Source of the DNA: Solen grandis
Taxonomy: Eukaryota > Mollusca > Bivalvia > Adapedonta > Solenidae
Assembly: GCA_021229015.1 (NCBI GenBank)
Contig: CM037795.1
Coordinates: 16,016,117-16,080,116 of the forward strand
DNA length: 64,000 bases
Direction of reading: 5' to 3'
Shown: positions 45,879 to 57,640 of the stretch, piece after piece
Layout of the letters: every line of letters begins with the position of its first letter
How positions within the stretch are numbered: position 1 is the first letter of the stretch
Made by a program: the position numbers and the translations under genes
Notes under the pieces: generated by a model
The model's input: the letters and a program-made list of their open reading frames with translations, nothing else
What the model was told of the DNA's origin: nothing
The model's database searches: none

Positions 45879-45882
45879 TTAA

Positions 45883-46005
45883 CCCTTTCCCTAATAGCCA
45901 ACATTGCAAAACACACCCCCACTGCTACCAGTGTACTGATAAGCTGCTAGCTATAGGTAACCCAGCTGAAGACCTAGTTCATATGCATATCGACTACAGG
46001 AGATG
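45883..46005 (+). mobile_element. TTAA MITE fragment (CCCTTTCCCTAATAGCC)
   Basis: TTAA 45879-45882 then the same head as at 36617. Homology ends around CAGCTGAAGACCTAG. No right terminus. 46006-46790 beyond it holds no recognisable gene. Confidence 0.65.
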
Positions 46006-46796
46006 ATGTCACTTTACCTCAGTCTACCTGTATAGTTTAAGCCTATAAAACAATGTTTTACCTTCATAATAGACCTTTGGTGTAAATGAAATGTCTGTAG
46101 AGAAAAAAAAGATCGGTATATTTTCATACTGATGAACTGAGATACAGAATCCATTATATTAGGTCATACCTAAAGAAATATATTTTAAATAACATCTGCA
46201 TAACACACACACAAAAAATGACCCCCAAAAAGTAGATAAAACAAGTACAATATATAAATTTATATCATTTTATTGAATTAAGAAATCATTGCATTAAATA
46301 ATAGGTTACAAGGAAACTGATATCTGTTTTTTTGTCTGTTGGGAAAGGGGATATATGTTTGAAATTGTCTAACTTAGGAGATATATATTGTATATTAGAT
46401 GATGACCAAATACTTATTCTGTAGCGACTCGTCCGTGTTCTCATACGAACTATATCCATTTTTTTCTTTTTTTTCTGTTAACTATTTAAAGACCCAAAGC
46501 CATATAGCCAAAGGCGGCTAGGCACTCTGCTGGTCTTTTAATTTTGAATTTCAAGTGAATTAAATTTGAAGAGTAATTATATATTAATATATCCCTACCT
46601 GCCAAAAATAGCCAAATACACGAGAAAATGTCTTGGATATGTTCTAATTTTGAATTTTGATAGCTTTTTAAGCCAGCAAGGATTAAGGCCTTGGAAAGGA
46701 AGCCAAAAATGAGAACTGAGATATCCGGGTGTACATTTATATGTTGTCCCCATTGGACCATTTTGTCCAACAGGGCTCATATTGGGTGGGGTTCGG

Positions 46797-48649
46797 CAGT
46801 GCTCCAAGAAAATTAAAATGACAGACAAGCCCAGGGCAAGTAGATTGAAAAAATCAACTTGCCCTGATTGAAAACTTACTTGCCCTGATAAAGCGCGTTA
46901 TTCTGTTAAGCGCTGTCAAGATTATGTTTGTAATTCATTGAAACTATACTATAGGGAGGGGGCCTTATAAGACTAGCAATTTAAGAAATAATACAAGTCT
47001 TTCAATTTGTTTAATGTATTTTATTTATTTTTCATATAATTTTTTAATAGTTTTATTTTTTGTAACAAAGATAATTTTCAAGGTTTACTTATCTTAATAT
47101 TTATTAACAACATGGTAACACAGACTGTCTGACACATAAATGAAACTTTAATCTTAGAATTATTTTTGTATTGTATAACAGTAGATAATGAGCAATTGAC
47201 TATAAATTTATATATTTCAAAAAGATTTAATCAGGAATATTTATAACATAATTGTAGAGTTAGCATATTATAATTGAGGTTTATTTCTTTATTTAATTAC
47301 CTTTATGAATGTTTATTTCTTAACAATAACTTTAACTACATAAACAACTTTTGTGTTTCTTGCACATCTCACTGTCACTTAAGTCTTTGTTAAGTTTATC
47401 TTAGTTACATGTAATAAACAAAATGGTCAGTTACTAAATTTTGTCCATCACAGTGACACAATCAGATTTACAACATTTTGTATACTCGTGTGTGCTTGCC
47501 ACCAGGGCCAGATGTGACCCAGTAGCTGCTACTGGAACAGTTGGTGTTACTTTCCCTGTTGATCTCATATATTGTGCTGAACAAGCTTTATGAGCACTAC
47601 TGGAAAGATGAGACTTGATTGGGTCGATCCTGTATCGATCAGTTCCTAACACAAACACATTATTTCCAGCCAAAGAAGGGAACTTTTCACAATGAACACA
47701 GAACATTTTATCAAGATCACTGTCATAGCGTAGCCACTCATGACTCTCTAACCATTTGGATTGAAACACGCGTTTACGCTTACTACTCTCGTAGATTTTG
47801 TCGGGCTCTTCTGCCTTACGTTTTTTACTTTCGTTTTCGCCTTTATCGCGAGGCTTAAGCAAGAACTTCAACATCTTTTCCATTGACAGTAAACTTACAT
47901 ACTGAATCAACTTAGGTTTTTTGTATTTTTTAATTCCCATTATTTTACTCATTTTATTTATTCTTTGTTAAAAAGCATTCTTGTGATAATCAATTAGCGA
48001 TTAATACAATAAGTTGGACAATTGGTCAATCGCGAGTAGTGGATCTTTGCTTACCTGTTAACAATAAGATGGTTTGACAGTTTGGTCGACTCACAGACAG
48101 TAGCTAATCACACTATTAGTTAATTAATAACGAGTCCTTTATCGGTGCCTTAATCCGTTAAAACAGGGTCTTTCAAATAGACCCTTGTTAAAACAACAAT
48201 TTCTCTTCAAACGCAGAGTAGAAAAGTACAGTAGATACCCGAATGATGTATAAATTAATATTCATAAGTCTATTTTTATCGCGACCAATCACGTTCGGCA
48301 ATTGCTTCTGTTTCTATTTTCGGATAAAAGAGACCGACACCGCATGACGTAGTTATTGTGTAGCTTGTATCCATAGCGGTTATCGATTGGTTGAACCAGA
48401 ATGTAAACTACCCCTATGACAAGGTCACGTTCGGTGATATTTATTGTGATTAGCGCGTTTTGCCTCGAGCAAGGTTTATAAATGATGATAATGAAATGGA
48501 TTACTTATAGAGGGTCCGGGCAAGATTAAAAATTTGTTCAATGCGCCCGGCCTTTTTAGAGGCGCCCGGCCGGGCAAGATATTTTAAAATGGTGACCGGC
48601 CCGGATTGAAAATAGAGGAGCGCCGGGCTATCCTGCTCTTGGAGCACTG
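46797..48649 (-). mobile_element. hAT-like element with TTF zinc-finger ORF, target duplication TTCGG
   Basis: Inverted termini CAGTGCTCCAAGA (46797) and TCTTGGAGCACTG (ending 48649) differ by one base over 13-14 bp. TTCGG flanks exactly (46792-46796 and 48650-48654). Subterminal CTTGCCC(T/G) and GCCCGGCC motifs cluster within ~130 bp of each end in a very AT-rich body. It contains one intact ORF (47434-47952) and no catalytic domain, so it cannot move by itself. It lies in 14-3-3 intron 2. Confidence 0.9.
47434..47952 (-). CDS. TTF-type zinc-finger protein of a hAT element (no catalytic core)
   Basis: An intact 172-aa ORF. Residues 1-60 are lysine-rich with likely nuclear-localisation clusters (KKRK, KRKR). 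Residues 61-125 form a TTF-type zinc finger: RVFQSKWLESHEWLRYD, then Cys85, Cys88, His115 and His121 (FCVHC ... SHLSSSAH). This is the DNA-binding N-terminus of ZNF862-like hAT transposases; the same finger in the hAT gene at 44463 has the same CX2C...HX5H spacing. It stops at residue 172 before any RNase H-like core. It may be a truncated exon 1 or a stand-alone binding protein; I cannot tell from sequence. Confidence 0.75.
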   Translation of the reverse strand: MSKIMGIKKYKKPKLIQYVSLLSMEKMLKFLLKPRDKGENESKKRKAEEPDKIYESSKRKRVFQSKWLESHEWLRYDSDLDKMFCVHCEKFPSLAGNNVFVLGTDRYRIDPIKSHLSSSAHKACSAQYMRSTGKVTPTVPVAATGSHLALVASTHEYTKCCKSDCVTVMDKI

Positions 48650-48654
48650 TTCGG

Positions 48655-49202
48655 TTTTAATACTTTATCAGGCCAGTTGGACCTCCAAAACAGCAAAAGA
48701 GTGCTGTTTTTAGGGTAGGTTTATATTAAAGTTAGAGGATAGTATATAGTAAAGTAAGAGTTTGAGTACAGACTTATGCAGGACTATGTACACCCTTCTA
48801 TCTCTACCTCCGGTTGCCAGAGAAGAAAAGAAAAAAGAAAGACATAAGAATTTTTTTTTTCTTCAAATTTGGATGGCTAAAATGCGCTAGCAAGGATAAA
48901 AATCCGTGATAATATGTTTTGCCGAAGTGCCTAAATATAAGTTCTTATTCAGAACCTTTTATATTGGCACATTTATTTTATTATACAGATGTTTAAATAA
49001 ATATTTTATTGTATTTATATTTTTGAAAAGTGCCGATATGGTATTCAAAATAATTTCAGATCGAATTTATACAAAGCTTTACCCATAATTAATTGATCTC
49101 CTGCTGTGTTTGATTTCCTGATTTGTTTCTCCTTATCGCTTACAAATAAAGCCAACTTTTCTTACCAGATGAAGCCAACAATTTTATTACCATGTCATTT
49201 TT
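48655..49202. other. Gene-free interval
   Basis: AT-rich; a duplicated CAAAAGAGTGCTG-type phrase near 48690 but no terminus or exon recognised. Confidence 0.35.
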
Positions 49203-51062
49203 AGCTCACATGAGCACAACGTGCTCAAGGTGACCTTTTCTGATCGCCTTTTGTCTGGCGTCCGTCGTCCGTGCGTCCGGCGTCAATAATTGCTTCAAAC
49301 AACATCTCCTCCTAAACGGCTTGGCCAATTTGAAAAATATTTTGCAGGAATGTTCCTTGGATGAAGCTCTACTAAAGTTGTATAAATGGTTCTGGTCCAT
49401 CGCATAATTAGGTCACAGGAGCTAAAAATAGATTTTAAAAATGAAAATTTAAAAAATCTTCTTCTCTGAAACCACAAGGCCTAGCCTTTTGATTTTTGGT
49501 ATGTAGCATGATCTTATGACTCTCTACCAGGATTGTACAAATTATGACCCTGGGGTCAAAATTGGCCCCGCCCCAGGGGTCACTTGATTTCACATAGGCT
49601 AATATAGGAAAAACTTGAAAAAATCTTCTTCTCCGAAACCAAAGGCCTAGCTTGATTTTTGGTATGTAGCATCATCTTATGGGCCACTACCAAGATTGTA
49701 CAAATTAAGCCCTATGGTGATAAATGACCCCGCACCAGGGGTCACTTGTTTTACATAGAGTTATATAGAAAAATCTTAAAAAATCTTCTTCTATGAATCC
49801 ATAAGGCCTAGAGCTTAGATATTTGATATGTAGCATCATCTTATGGGCCACTACTAAGATTGTACAAATCATAGCCCTATGGTGATAAATGACCCCGCAC
49901 CAGGGGTCACTTGATTTACATAGAGTTATATAGGAAAATCTTAAAAAATCTTCTTCCATGAATGCATAAGGCCTAGAGCTTAGATATTTGGTATGAAGCA
50001 TCATCTTATGGGCCACTACCAAGATTGTACAAATCATAGCCCTATGGTGATAAATGACCCCGCACCAGGGGTCACTTGATTTACATAGAGTTATATAGGA
50101 AAATCTTAAAAAATCTTCTTCCATGAATGCATAAGGCCTAGAGCTTAGATATTTGGTATGAAGCATCATCTTATGGGCCACTACCAAGATTGTACAAATC
50201 ATAGCCCTATGGTGATAAATGACCCCGCACCAGGGGTCACTTGTTTTACATAGAGTTATATAGGAAAATCTTAAAAAATCTTCTTCTATGAATCCATAAG
50301 GCCTAGAGCTTAGATATTTGGTATGTAGCATCATCTTATGGGCCACTACCAAGATTGTACAAATCATAGCCCTATGGTGATAAATGACCCCCCACCAGGG
50401 GACTTGTTTTACACAGAGTTACATAGGAAAATCTTAAAAAATCTTCTTCCATGAATGCATAAGGCCTAGAGCTTAGATATTTGGTATGAAGCATCATCTT
50501 ATGGGCCACTACCAAGATTGTACAAATCATAGCCCTATGGTGATAAATGACCCCCCACCAGGGGTCACTTGTTTTACAAGAGTTAATAGGAAAATCTTAA
50601 AAAATCTTCTTCTATGAATCCATAAGGCCTAGAGCTTAGATATTTGGTATGTAGCATCATCTTATGGGCCACTACCAAGATTGTACAAATCATAGCCCTA
50701 TGGTGATAAATGACCCCACACCAGGGGTCACTTGTTTTACATAGAGTTAAATAGGAAAATCTTAAAAAATCTTCTTCTTCAAAATTAATAAGGCCTAGAG
50801 CTAAGATTTTTGGTATGTAGTAGCATCTAATGGTTCATTACAAAGATTTTCAAAGTCTTGGCCCTACGGTGATAAATGACCCTGCGCCCAAGTCTTCTCT
50901 GAAACCATATGGCCCATTGCTTAGATATTTGGTGTGTAGTATTGTCAGGGGTAAAATGTTTTAGATTAAGTTATATCAGAATCCTTGTCTGTTTAAAAAC
51001 CTTGACATCAGTTGAAGCAATGGTACTCAGGTGAGCGATTCAGGGCCATCATGGCCCTCTTG
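49203..51062 (+). mobile_element. F1 tandem-core element, complete, core type C
   Basis: 5' palindrome AGCTCACATGAGCACAACGTGCTCAAGG (49203-), GTCCGTCGTCCGTGCGTCC tract (49259-49280), about nine core C units of ~165 bp, then CTCAGGTGAGCG, hairpin AGGGCCATCATGGCCCT and CTTGTTT. Middle units are highly uniform, suggesting recent unit expansion. The 220-aa minus-strand ORF at 49705-50367 is four exact-length 55-aa repeats of the core and is not a gene. Confidence 0.9.
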
Positions 51063-51300
51063 TTTAACTAATGAACAATTTCTGGCACTGGGTACGCTTA
51101 GTTAAAACATTTGGACAACTATGACTTACGCATGTGACTTATGATCTTTTTATAGACATAAGTAATTGTTTTAAAAATAGCACGAACAGAATAGATTTAA
51201 TTTGGTAATTTTCCACTCGAGAGACGCTGTAAACAACAGAACGTAACTTGTATGTCGATCTGCCCAAATAGAGACATTATTCTTTTAATTAGCCCTTTTT
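51063..51300. other. Short spacer between F1 elements
   Basis: Unique AT-rich sequence ending in CCCTTTTT, the target of the next element. Nothing else seen. Confidence 0.4.
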
Positions 51301-52299
51301 AGCTCACCTGAGCACAAAGTGCTCAAGGTGAGCTTTTGTGATTGCCCGGCGTCGTGCGTCGGCCGTCGTGCGTCGTCAACAATTTGCTTTAAACGACTTC
51401 TCCTCTAAAACCGCTGGACAGAATTTAATGAAACTTGTCAGAAATGTTCCTTGGGTGAGGCTCTACAAAAGTTGCTAAAATAAACTTGATCCATGAAGAA
51501 CTCTGGTTGCCATGGCTACAAAAAGAAGAAAAAATATGAAAACTTTAAAAATCATCTTCTTCAAAACTACTGGCCAGATTTTAAAATAGATTGGTACAGA
51601 TGTTCTTTGGGTCAACCTCTACCAAAGTTGCTAAAATTATTCTGATCCGTAAAAAAACATGGCCGCCAGGGGCAGGGCTTATTTGCCTTATATGTATATA
51701 GAGAAACCTTTAAATAACATCTCCTCTGAAACCACTGGACAGAATTTAATGAAACTTGGCAGGAATGTTCCTTGGATCAACCTTCACAAAAGTTTCTAAA
51801 ATAAACTTGATCCATGTAGAACTCTGGTTGCCATGGCAACAAAAAGAAAAGCAAAATGATAACTTTAAAAATGATCTTCTTCAAAACTACTGGCTAGATT
51901 TTAAAATAAATTGGTACAGATGTTCCTTGGGTCAACCTCTACCAAAGGTGCTAAAAATTTTCCGATCCATAAAAAACATGGCCGCCAGGGGCGGGGCTTA
52001 TTTGCCTTATATGCATATGGGGAAAACTTTAATCAACATTTCCTCTGAAACCACTGTACAGAAATTGATTAAACTTGGCAGGGATGATCCTTGGGTCAAC
52101 CTTCACAAAAGTTGATAAAATAAACTTGATCCATATAGAACTCTGGTTGCCATGGCAACAAAAAAAAAAAAATATGAAAACTTTAAAAATCATCTTCTTC
52201 AAAACTACTGGCCAAATTTTAAAATAAATTGGTACAGATGTTCCTTGGGTCAACCTATTTATCTCTGGTGAGCGATTTAGGGCCATCATGGGCCTCTTG
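51301..52299 (+). mobile_element. F1 tandem-core element, complete, core type A
   Basis: 5' palindrome at 51301, GTCGTGCGTCGGCCGTCGTG tract, three dimeric core A units of ~318 bp (AAACTTGGCAGGAATGTTCC, TGGTTGCCATGGCAAC, TTGGTACAGATGTTCC, CATGGCCGCCAGGGG), then GGTGAGCG, hairpin AGGGCCATCATGGGCCT and CTTGTTTT. Confidence 0.9.
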
Positions 52300-52319
52300 T
52301 TTTCATTGTAAACCTTATT

Positions 52320-52911
52320 AGCTCACCTGAGCAAAGCTCAGGGTGAGCTATTGTGATCCCGTGAGCGTCCGTCGTGCGGCGTCAACAATTTTTAGTGTTT
52401 ACACTCTATCACCTTTATTTCTTGAGCAATCATCTTCAAACTTTAAAACAAAATGTTTATGACCATAATGTCTCGATTGAGTTCAATTATGGCTACGATC
52501 CGTCAATTAGGTCAAGAGTAATGCCCCTTTTAATATTCAAAAAATGCAAGATTTCACTTTGTTTACACTCTAGCATCTTCTTCTTTTGAGCAATCATCTT
52601 CAAACTTTATGGCAATGCTTATGACCATAATGTTTCGATTGAGTTTGATTATGGCTGAGATCTGTCAATTAGGTCAGGAGTTATGCCCCTTTTAATATTA
52701 AAAAAAATGCCATATTTCACTTTGTTTACACTCTAGCATCTTCATCTTTTGAGCAATCATCTTTAAACTTTATGGCAATGCTTATGACCATAATGTTTCG
52801 ATTGAGTTTGATTAAAGCTGAGATCTGTTGATTAGGTCAGGAGTTATGCCCCTTTAGATATAAAAAAAATGCCATATTTCACTTTGATTACACTCTAGCA
52901 TCTTCATTTTT
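52320..52911 (+). mobile_element. F1 element, 5' part, core type E, interrupted by another F1
   Basis: AGCTCACCTGAGCAAAGCTCAGGGTGAGCT at 52320, a short CGTCCGTCGTGCG tract, and three core E units (CATCTTCAAACTTTATGGCAATG, GGTCAGGAGTTATGCCCCTTTTAAT). It stops at CATCTTCATTTTT where a second F1 5' end begins. The expected continuation (GAGCAATCATC) does not reappear after that element. Confidence 0.85.
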
Positions 52912-53836
52912 AGCTCACCTGAGCACAAAGTGCTCAAGGTGAGCTTTTGTGATCGCCCTTCGTCCGGCATCATGCGTCGTCCGTCGTCAACAATTTGCTT
53001 TAAACAACATCTCCTCTGAAACCGCTGGACAGAATTTAATTAAACTTGGCAGGAATGTTCCTTGGGTGAGGCTCTACAAAAGTTGCTAAAATAAAATTGA
53101 TCCATGAAGAACTCTGGTTGCCATGGCAACAAAAAGAAAAATAATTTGAAAACTTTAAAAATCATCTCCTTCAAAACTACTGGCCAAATTTCAAAATAAT
53201 TTGGTACAGATGTTCCTTGGTCAACCTCTACCAAAGTTGCAAAAATTATTCCGATCCGTAAAAAAACATGGCCGCCAGGGGCGGGGCTTATTTGCCTTAT
53301 ATGTATATAGAGAAACCTTTAAACAACATCTCCTCTGAAACCACTGGACAGAATTTAATTAAACTTGGGGGGATCCGGGAAAATTGAAAAAAAAAGAAAA
53401 CTTTAAAAATCATCTTCTTCAAAACTACTGGCCAGATTTTAAAATAAATTGGTACAGATGTTCCTTGGGTCAACCTCTACCAAAGTTGCTAAAATTATTC
53501 CGATCCATAAAAAAACATGGCCGCCAGGGGCTGGGCTTATTTGCCTTATATGTATATAGAGAAACCTTTAAACAACATCTCCTCTGAAACCACTGGACAG
53601 AATTTGATTAAACTTGGCAGGAATGATCCTTGGGTCAACATTCACAAAAGTTGCTAAAATAAACTTGATCCATATAGAACTCAGGTTGCCATGGCTACAA
53701 AAAGAAAAAAAATATGAAAACTTTAAAAATCATCTTCAAAACTACTGGCCAGATTTTAAAATAAATTGGTACAGATGTTCCTTGGGTCAACCTGCTTATT
53801 TCAGGTGAGCGATTTAGGGCCATCATGGGCCTCTTG
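52912..53836 (+). mobile_element. F1 tandem-core element, core type A, inside or replacing an F1 core-E copy
   Basis: 5' palindrome AGCTCACCTGAGCACAAAGTGCTCAAGGTGAGCT, CGTCCGTCGTC tract, core A units, 3' hairpin AGGGCCATCATGGGCCT and CTTGTTTT at 53836-53840. One core unit contains a local deletion (about 53368-53395, GGGGGGATCCGGGAAAATTG). The insertion site is a T run of the older element. Confidence 0.88.
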
Positions 53837-53840
53837 TTTT

Positions 53841-54129
53841 AAACCTTGTTTGATTCTGTAAGAGTCGATCTACTTTTGGTTTTGGTCCCATATTTTCAGT
53901 TGACATTTTCAGTTGACAGACTAATCATGCTTATTTGTTACAATCATCACACCTTTCATTTAAACCAGCATGGTTAAAGTACTGCCATTAAACTATTTGT
54001 TATCATCAAACAATAAAAGTTTCAGCCGATTCGGATTGGTAATTAACCTGAGTAACAGCCATAGGAAGTAAACAAATTTTGTCATGGTTCCTTGCCTTTA
54101 ATCTTTTCACACGATGTACCAGCAACCTC
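53841..54129. other. Gene-free interval
   Basis: No repeat terminus or coding sequence recognised. Confidence 0.35.
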
Positions 54130-54765
54130 ATGTACAAAAAATAATATATTTTCCAACAAAATCATAAATAATAACCTGACTAAAAATATTTATGAAAATA
54201 TCAAGTGAAATTTAAAAAAAAAAAAATACAAAATAAAAATAATAGTAAAACTTGGGTACGTTATATATTGGGTACGTTTTGGTTTGGATACGTCTTGACT
54301 CCCTGCATTAGCGATTAGTATCGAGTCATTTATAAACATTGGTACATTTATGCTATTTACCACTTGGAATCTTGCTAGGTAAGCCAATTAATCAATTTAA
54401 ATGTTTTAAAAGAAACGGTAGTAATGGAACATTGCTGATGTTTTTTGCAAATGTCCGCCATTGTGATGATTGCGCAATTTCATAACAGTTCCTAATGCAT
54501 GTATAAACAAAAGTCGGTAGAGAGTGACAAATGTTAACAAGTTATAAGCTGCAATACCATCCGAGTATTCCACATCTTTGCATAATTAGGAAGCTTTAGA
54601 ATGTGTGTTGATTGGATAATCCCACAGCAGGTGCTGGTTACTTTAAGTAGTATACAGTGTAGAGCGACCTGTATTTTTGTGAATTACGGAACTTAAACGC
54701 GGTACTAATTTGCCGATTTCTTCTTCGTATGCGCCAAACACCTTCGCCAATTAGAAAAATCTTGC
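54130..54765. mobile_element. Truncated relative of the hAT-like element at 33291
   Basis: Collinear with 33880-34500: ATATATTTTCCAACAAAATCATAAAT, TTGGGTACGTTATATATTGGG, GGATACGT, TCGAGTCATTTATA, GGTACAT, GATGATTGCGCAATTT and TCGTATGCGCCAAACAC. Both termini are lacking. The short minus ORF across it is not a gene. Confidence 0.8.
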
Positions 54766-54784
54766 GCCAGTTTCATATTTTTGG

Positions 54785-55040
54785 CGACTGACAGCGTGAG
54801 CCCTGAAGTGGAATGGAAGGTTGTTGGTTTGATCCCGGCGCAACATACCAAAGTCATCAAAATGGTACTGGTATAGCTGTCTTGCTTAATGTTCAGCATA
54901 TAAGGGTAGTTGCAGGACTGGTTGGCCCAGTATCAGGATAATATGACTGGATGTGGTATTATACTACATGTCTACGGTGTGATACTGCAGTGTGTCAGTA
55001 CTATATATTCTGTCTGGAGTAGACAGTCTCCAAAGACTGA
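54785..55040 (+). repeat. SINE-2-like interspersed repeat
   Basis: GGTTGGTTTGATCCCGG is B-box-like (54818-54838). The body reads AAAATGGTACTGGTATAGCTG, GTTCAGCATATAAGGGTAG, CAGGACTGGTTGGCCC and ATGACTGGATGTGGTATTATAC. Minus-strand copies are at 9786 and 15281, a partial + copy at 63806. No clear target duplication. Confidence 0.6.
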
Positions 55041-55394
55041 AATACACAAGCAAACAAGGCATATTTATCACAATTAATACTCGGACATCTTGAAGAGAGC
55101 TGAATGTTAAATGACAAAATTTTAGGATTCAATCTTGTCTGAAGAAAATTTTTGCAGTGTTAAAGGTGAGTAAACTCTACTGTTCTTTATAATTTTTCAC
55201 TGCTGATATTGTCTGGTTAGGGATAAGATGCTGATTGTTAATAGGAAAGACAGTAAAAGCTTTTTCTTAACAATCTGTTTTTCATAACTTTCTTGCATCA
55301 TGACTTTGTGATATGCCTTTGAAACTTTGTATATGGATAGAGGTCTAAGAGGAAGTGCAGTGACCAAAACCAAAACTCAACCCGGTGTCTTTTT

Positions 55395-55975
55395 AGCTCA
55401 CCTAGTGCTCAGGATGAGCTTTTGTGACGACTTCCGTCTGTTGTGTGTCGTTAACAATAGCTTGTGAACAGTCTAGAGGCCACAATTTTAGCCCAATCTT
55501 CATAAAATTTGGTCAGGATGTTGGTCCACATGAAATCTTGGATGAGCTCAACATTGGCTCATGTCGGGGTCAAAAACTATGTCACCAGGTCACATCTTAG
55601 ATAAACATTGTGAACACTCTAGAGGCCACATTTTTGACTCAATTTTCATGGAATTTTGTCAGAATGTTTGTTTACATGTAATATTGCATTCCTTTGAAAA
55701 TGGGTCACTTGGGGTCAAAGAGTAGGTCACCAGGGTTAATCTTAAAAGTAATCTTGTGAACACTAGAGGTCACATTTTTTGCTCAATCTTCATGGACTTT
55801 GGTCTAAAAGTTTGTCTACATGAAATCTTGCATCAGTTCAAAAATGGGTCACTTGGGATCAAAAGGAGGTCACCAGGGCACATCTTAGAAAAAACATGTG
55901 AACACTGTAGAGGCCTCATTTTTGGCTTAACCAGCATTTTACTTGGTCAGAATGTTTGCATTCATGGAATCTTGG
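55395..55975 (+). mobile_element. F1 element, 5' part, core type B, eroded
   Basis: TTTTT precedes AGCTCACCTAGTGCTCAGGATGAGCT, a short GTCTGTTGTGTGTCG tract and three to four core B units (GAACACTCTAGAGGCCACA, GTCAGAATGTTTG, GGGTCAAA..TAGGTCACC). The 3' end is absent. 55976-56500 beyond it contains no recognised gene. Confidence 0.8.
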
Positions 55976-56500
55976 ATTTGGCCCCATTCCCCACCCTCCT
56001 TGCCTCTTTGGACTGTTTCTTCACCATGAATGGAGGGATTCTCAAAAATAAGGCAGCACAAATGTTAAGCTTCGTGAGATGTTATGATGCGTATAAAAAA
56101 TAAACTCTGTTGCAGTTGAATTACTTGGCAAGTTTTCTTTAAAAAAAAAAATAATAATGATAATATTCTTGAACTATAATTGTTGAATTACATTCTATTA
56201 CCTTGCTGCTCAATCTCCATGGCCACAGTGGTTTCCTATGTATTTTTTTCTTAAAACTAATATGGTCTCCTTTTGTGGGCTGGACATGTTGCCCTTGGGA
56301 ATCTACTTGACGATATCAGCCAATTCAGTTAGGAGTTATGGCCCATGTATATAAACTTACACAGGAAAACACTTTTAACAATTTTCTTGTTAGAAACCAC
56401 AAGTTCTGAAAGATATTTGATTTGTTACACAGCCTGGTGGATCTTTATCAGTTTGTTCTTAAAATCATTGACCTTGACCATGATCCAGTAAACTATATTC

Positions 56501-56736
56501 GCTCACCTGAGCAAATAACATGCTCATGTTGAGCTATTAGAGTGGGATGGTGTCCGTCGTCCATGCGTCTGTCTTTAGCAATTTCCTTTAAACAACATCC
56601 TTTCCTAAACCACAAAATGAATTTTGACCAAATTTCACAGGATTGATCCTCAAGAGCAACAATAATCCGAAAAAAATAGGATTTTTCAAATATTTTAGTG
56701 AAGTTTGACGTCTTCTAAGTCAAACCATGCTTTTTT
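56501..56736 (+). mobile_element. F1 element fragment, core type C start
   Basis: GCTCACCTGAGCAAATAACATGCTCATGTTGAGCT, GTCCGTCGTCCATGCGTC, then TTTAAACAACATCC and TTTGACCAAATTTCACAGGATTGATCC, the first core C unit. Truncated by the next F1 at 56737. Confidence 0.75.
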
Positions 56737-57640
56737 AGCTCACCTGAGCACAACGTGCTCAAGGGTGAGCTTTTGTGATGGCCCTTCGTCCGTGGTGCGT
56801 CGTCAACAATTTGTTAACACTCTAGAGGCCATATTTTTAGGCCAATCTTCATGAAACTTGGTCAGAATGTTTGTCTCCATAAAATCTTGGACAAGTTCGA
56901 AATTGGGTTATGAGGGGTCAAAAAGTAGGTCACAAGGTCAAGTGTTATAAAAACCTTGTTATCACTCTAGGGGCCACATTTTTAGTCCAATCCTCATGAA
57001 ACTTGGTCAGAATGTTTCTCTCCATAAAATCTTGGACAAGTTCAAAATTGGGTCATGTGGGGTCAAAAAGTAGGTCATGAGGTCAAATCTTATAAAAACC
57101 TTGTTAACACTCTAGAGGCCACATTTTTGGCCAAATCTTCATGAAACTTGGTCAGAATGTTTGTCTCCATAAAATCTTGGACAAGTTCAAATTTGGGTCA
57201 TGTGGGGTCAAAAAGTAGGTCACGAGGTCAAATCTTAGAAAAACCTTGTTAACACTCTAGAGGCCACATTTTTGGCCCATCTTTATGAAACTTAGAATGT
57301 TTGTTTCCATAAAATCTTGGACAAGTTTGAAATTGGGTCTGTGGGGTCAAAAAGGAGATCATGAGGTCAAATCTTAGAAAAACCTTGTTAACACTCTAGA
57401 GGTGACATTTTTGGCCCAATCTTTATGAAACTTGGTCAGAATGTTTGTTTCCATAAAATTTTGGACAAGTTCAAAAGTGGGTCATGTGGGGTCAAAAAGT
57501 AGGTCACGAGGTCAAATCTTAGAAAAACCTTGTTAACACTCTAGAGGCCACATTTTTGGCCCAATCTTTATGAAACTTAGTCAGAATGTTTGTTTCCATA
57601 AAATCTTGGACAAGTTCAAAAGTGGGTCATGTGGGGTCAC
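56737..57640 (+). mobile_element. F1 element, core type B, 3' end missing
   Basis: TTTTTT precedes AGCTCACCTGAGCACAACGTGCTCAAGGGTGAGCT, a CGTCCGTGGTGCGTCG tract, and six very regular ~146-bp core B units (AACACTCTAGAGGCCACATTTTTGG, GGTCAGAATGTTTGTCTCC, GGACAAGTTC). It breaks off at GGGGTCA 57640 into a different core array. Confidence 0.88.
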
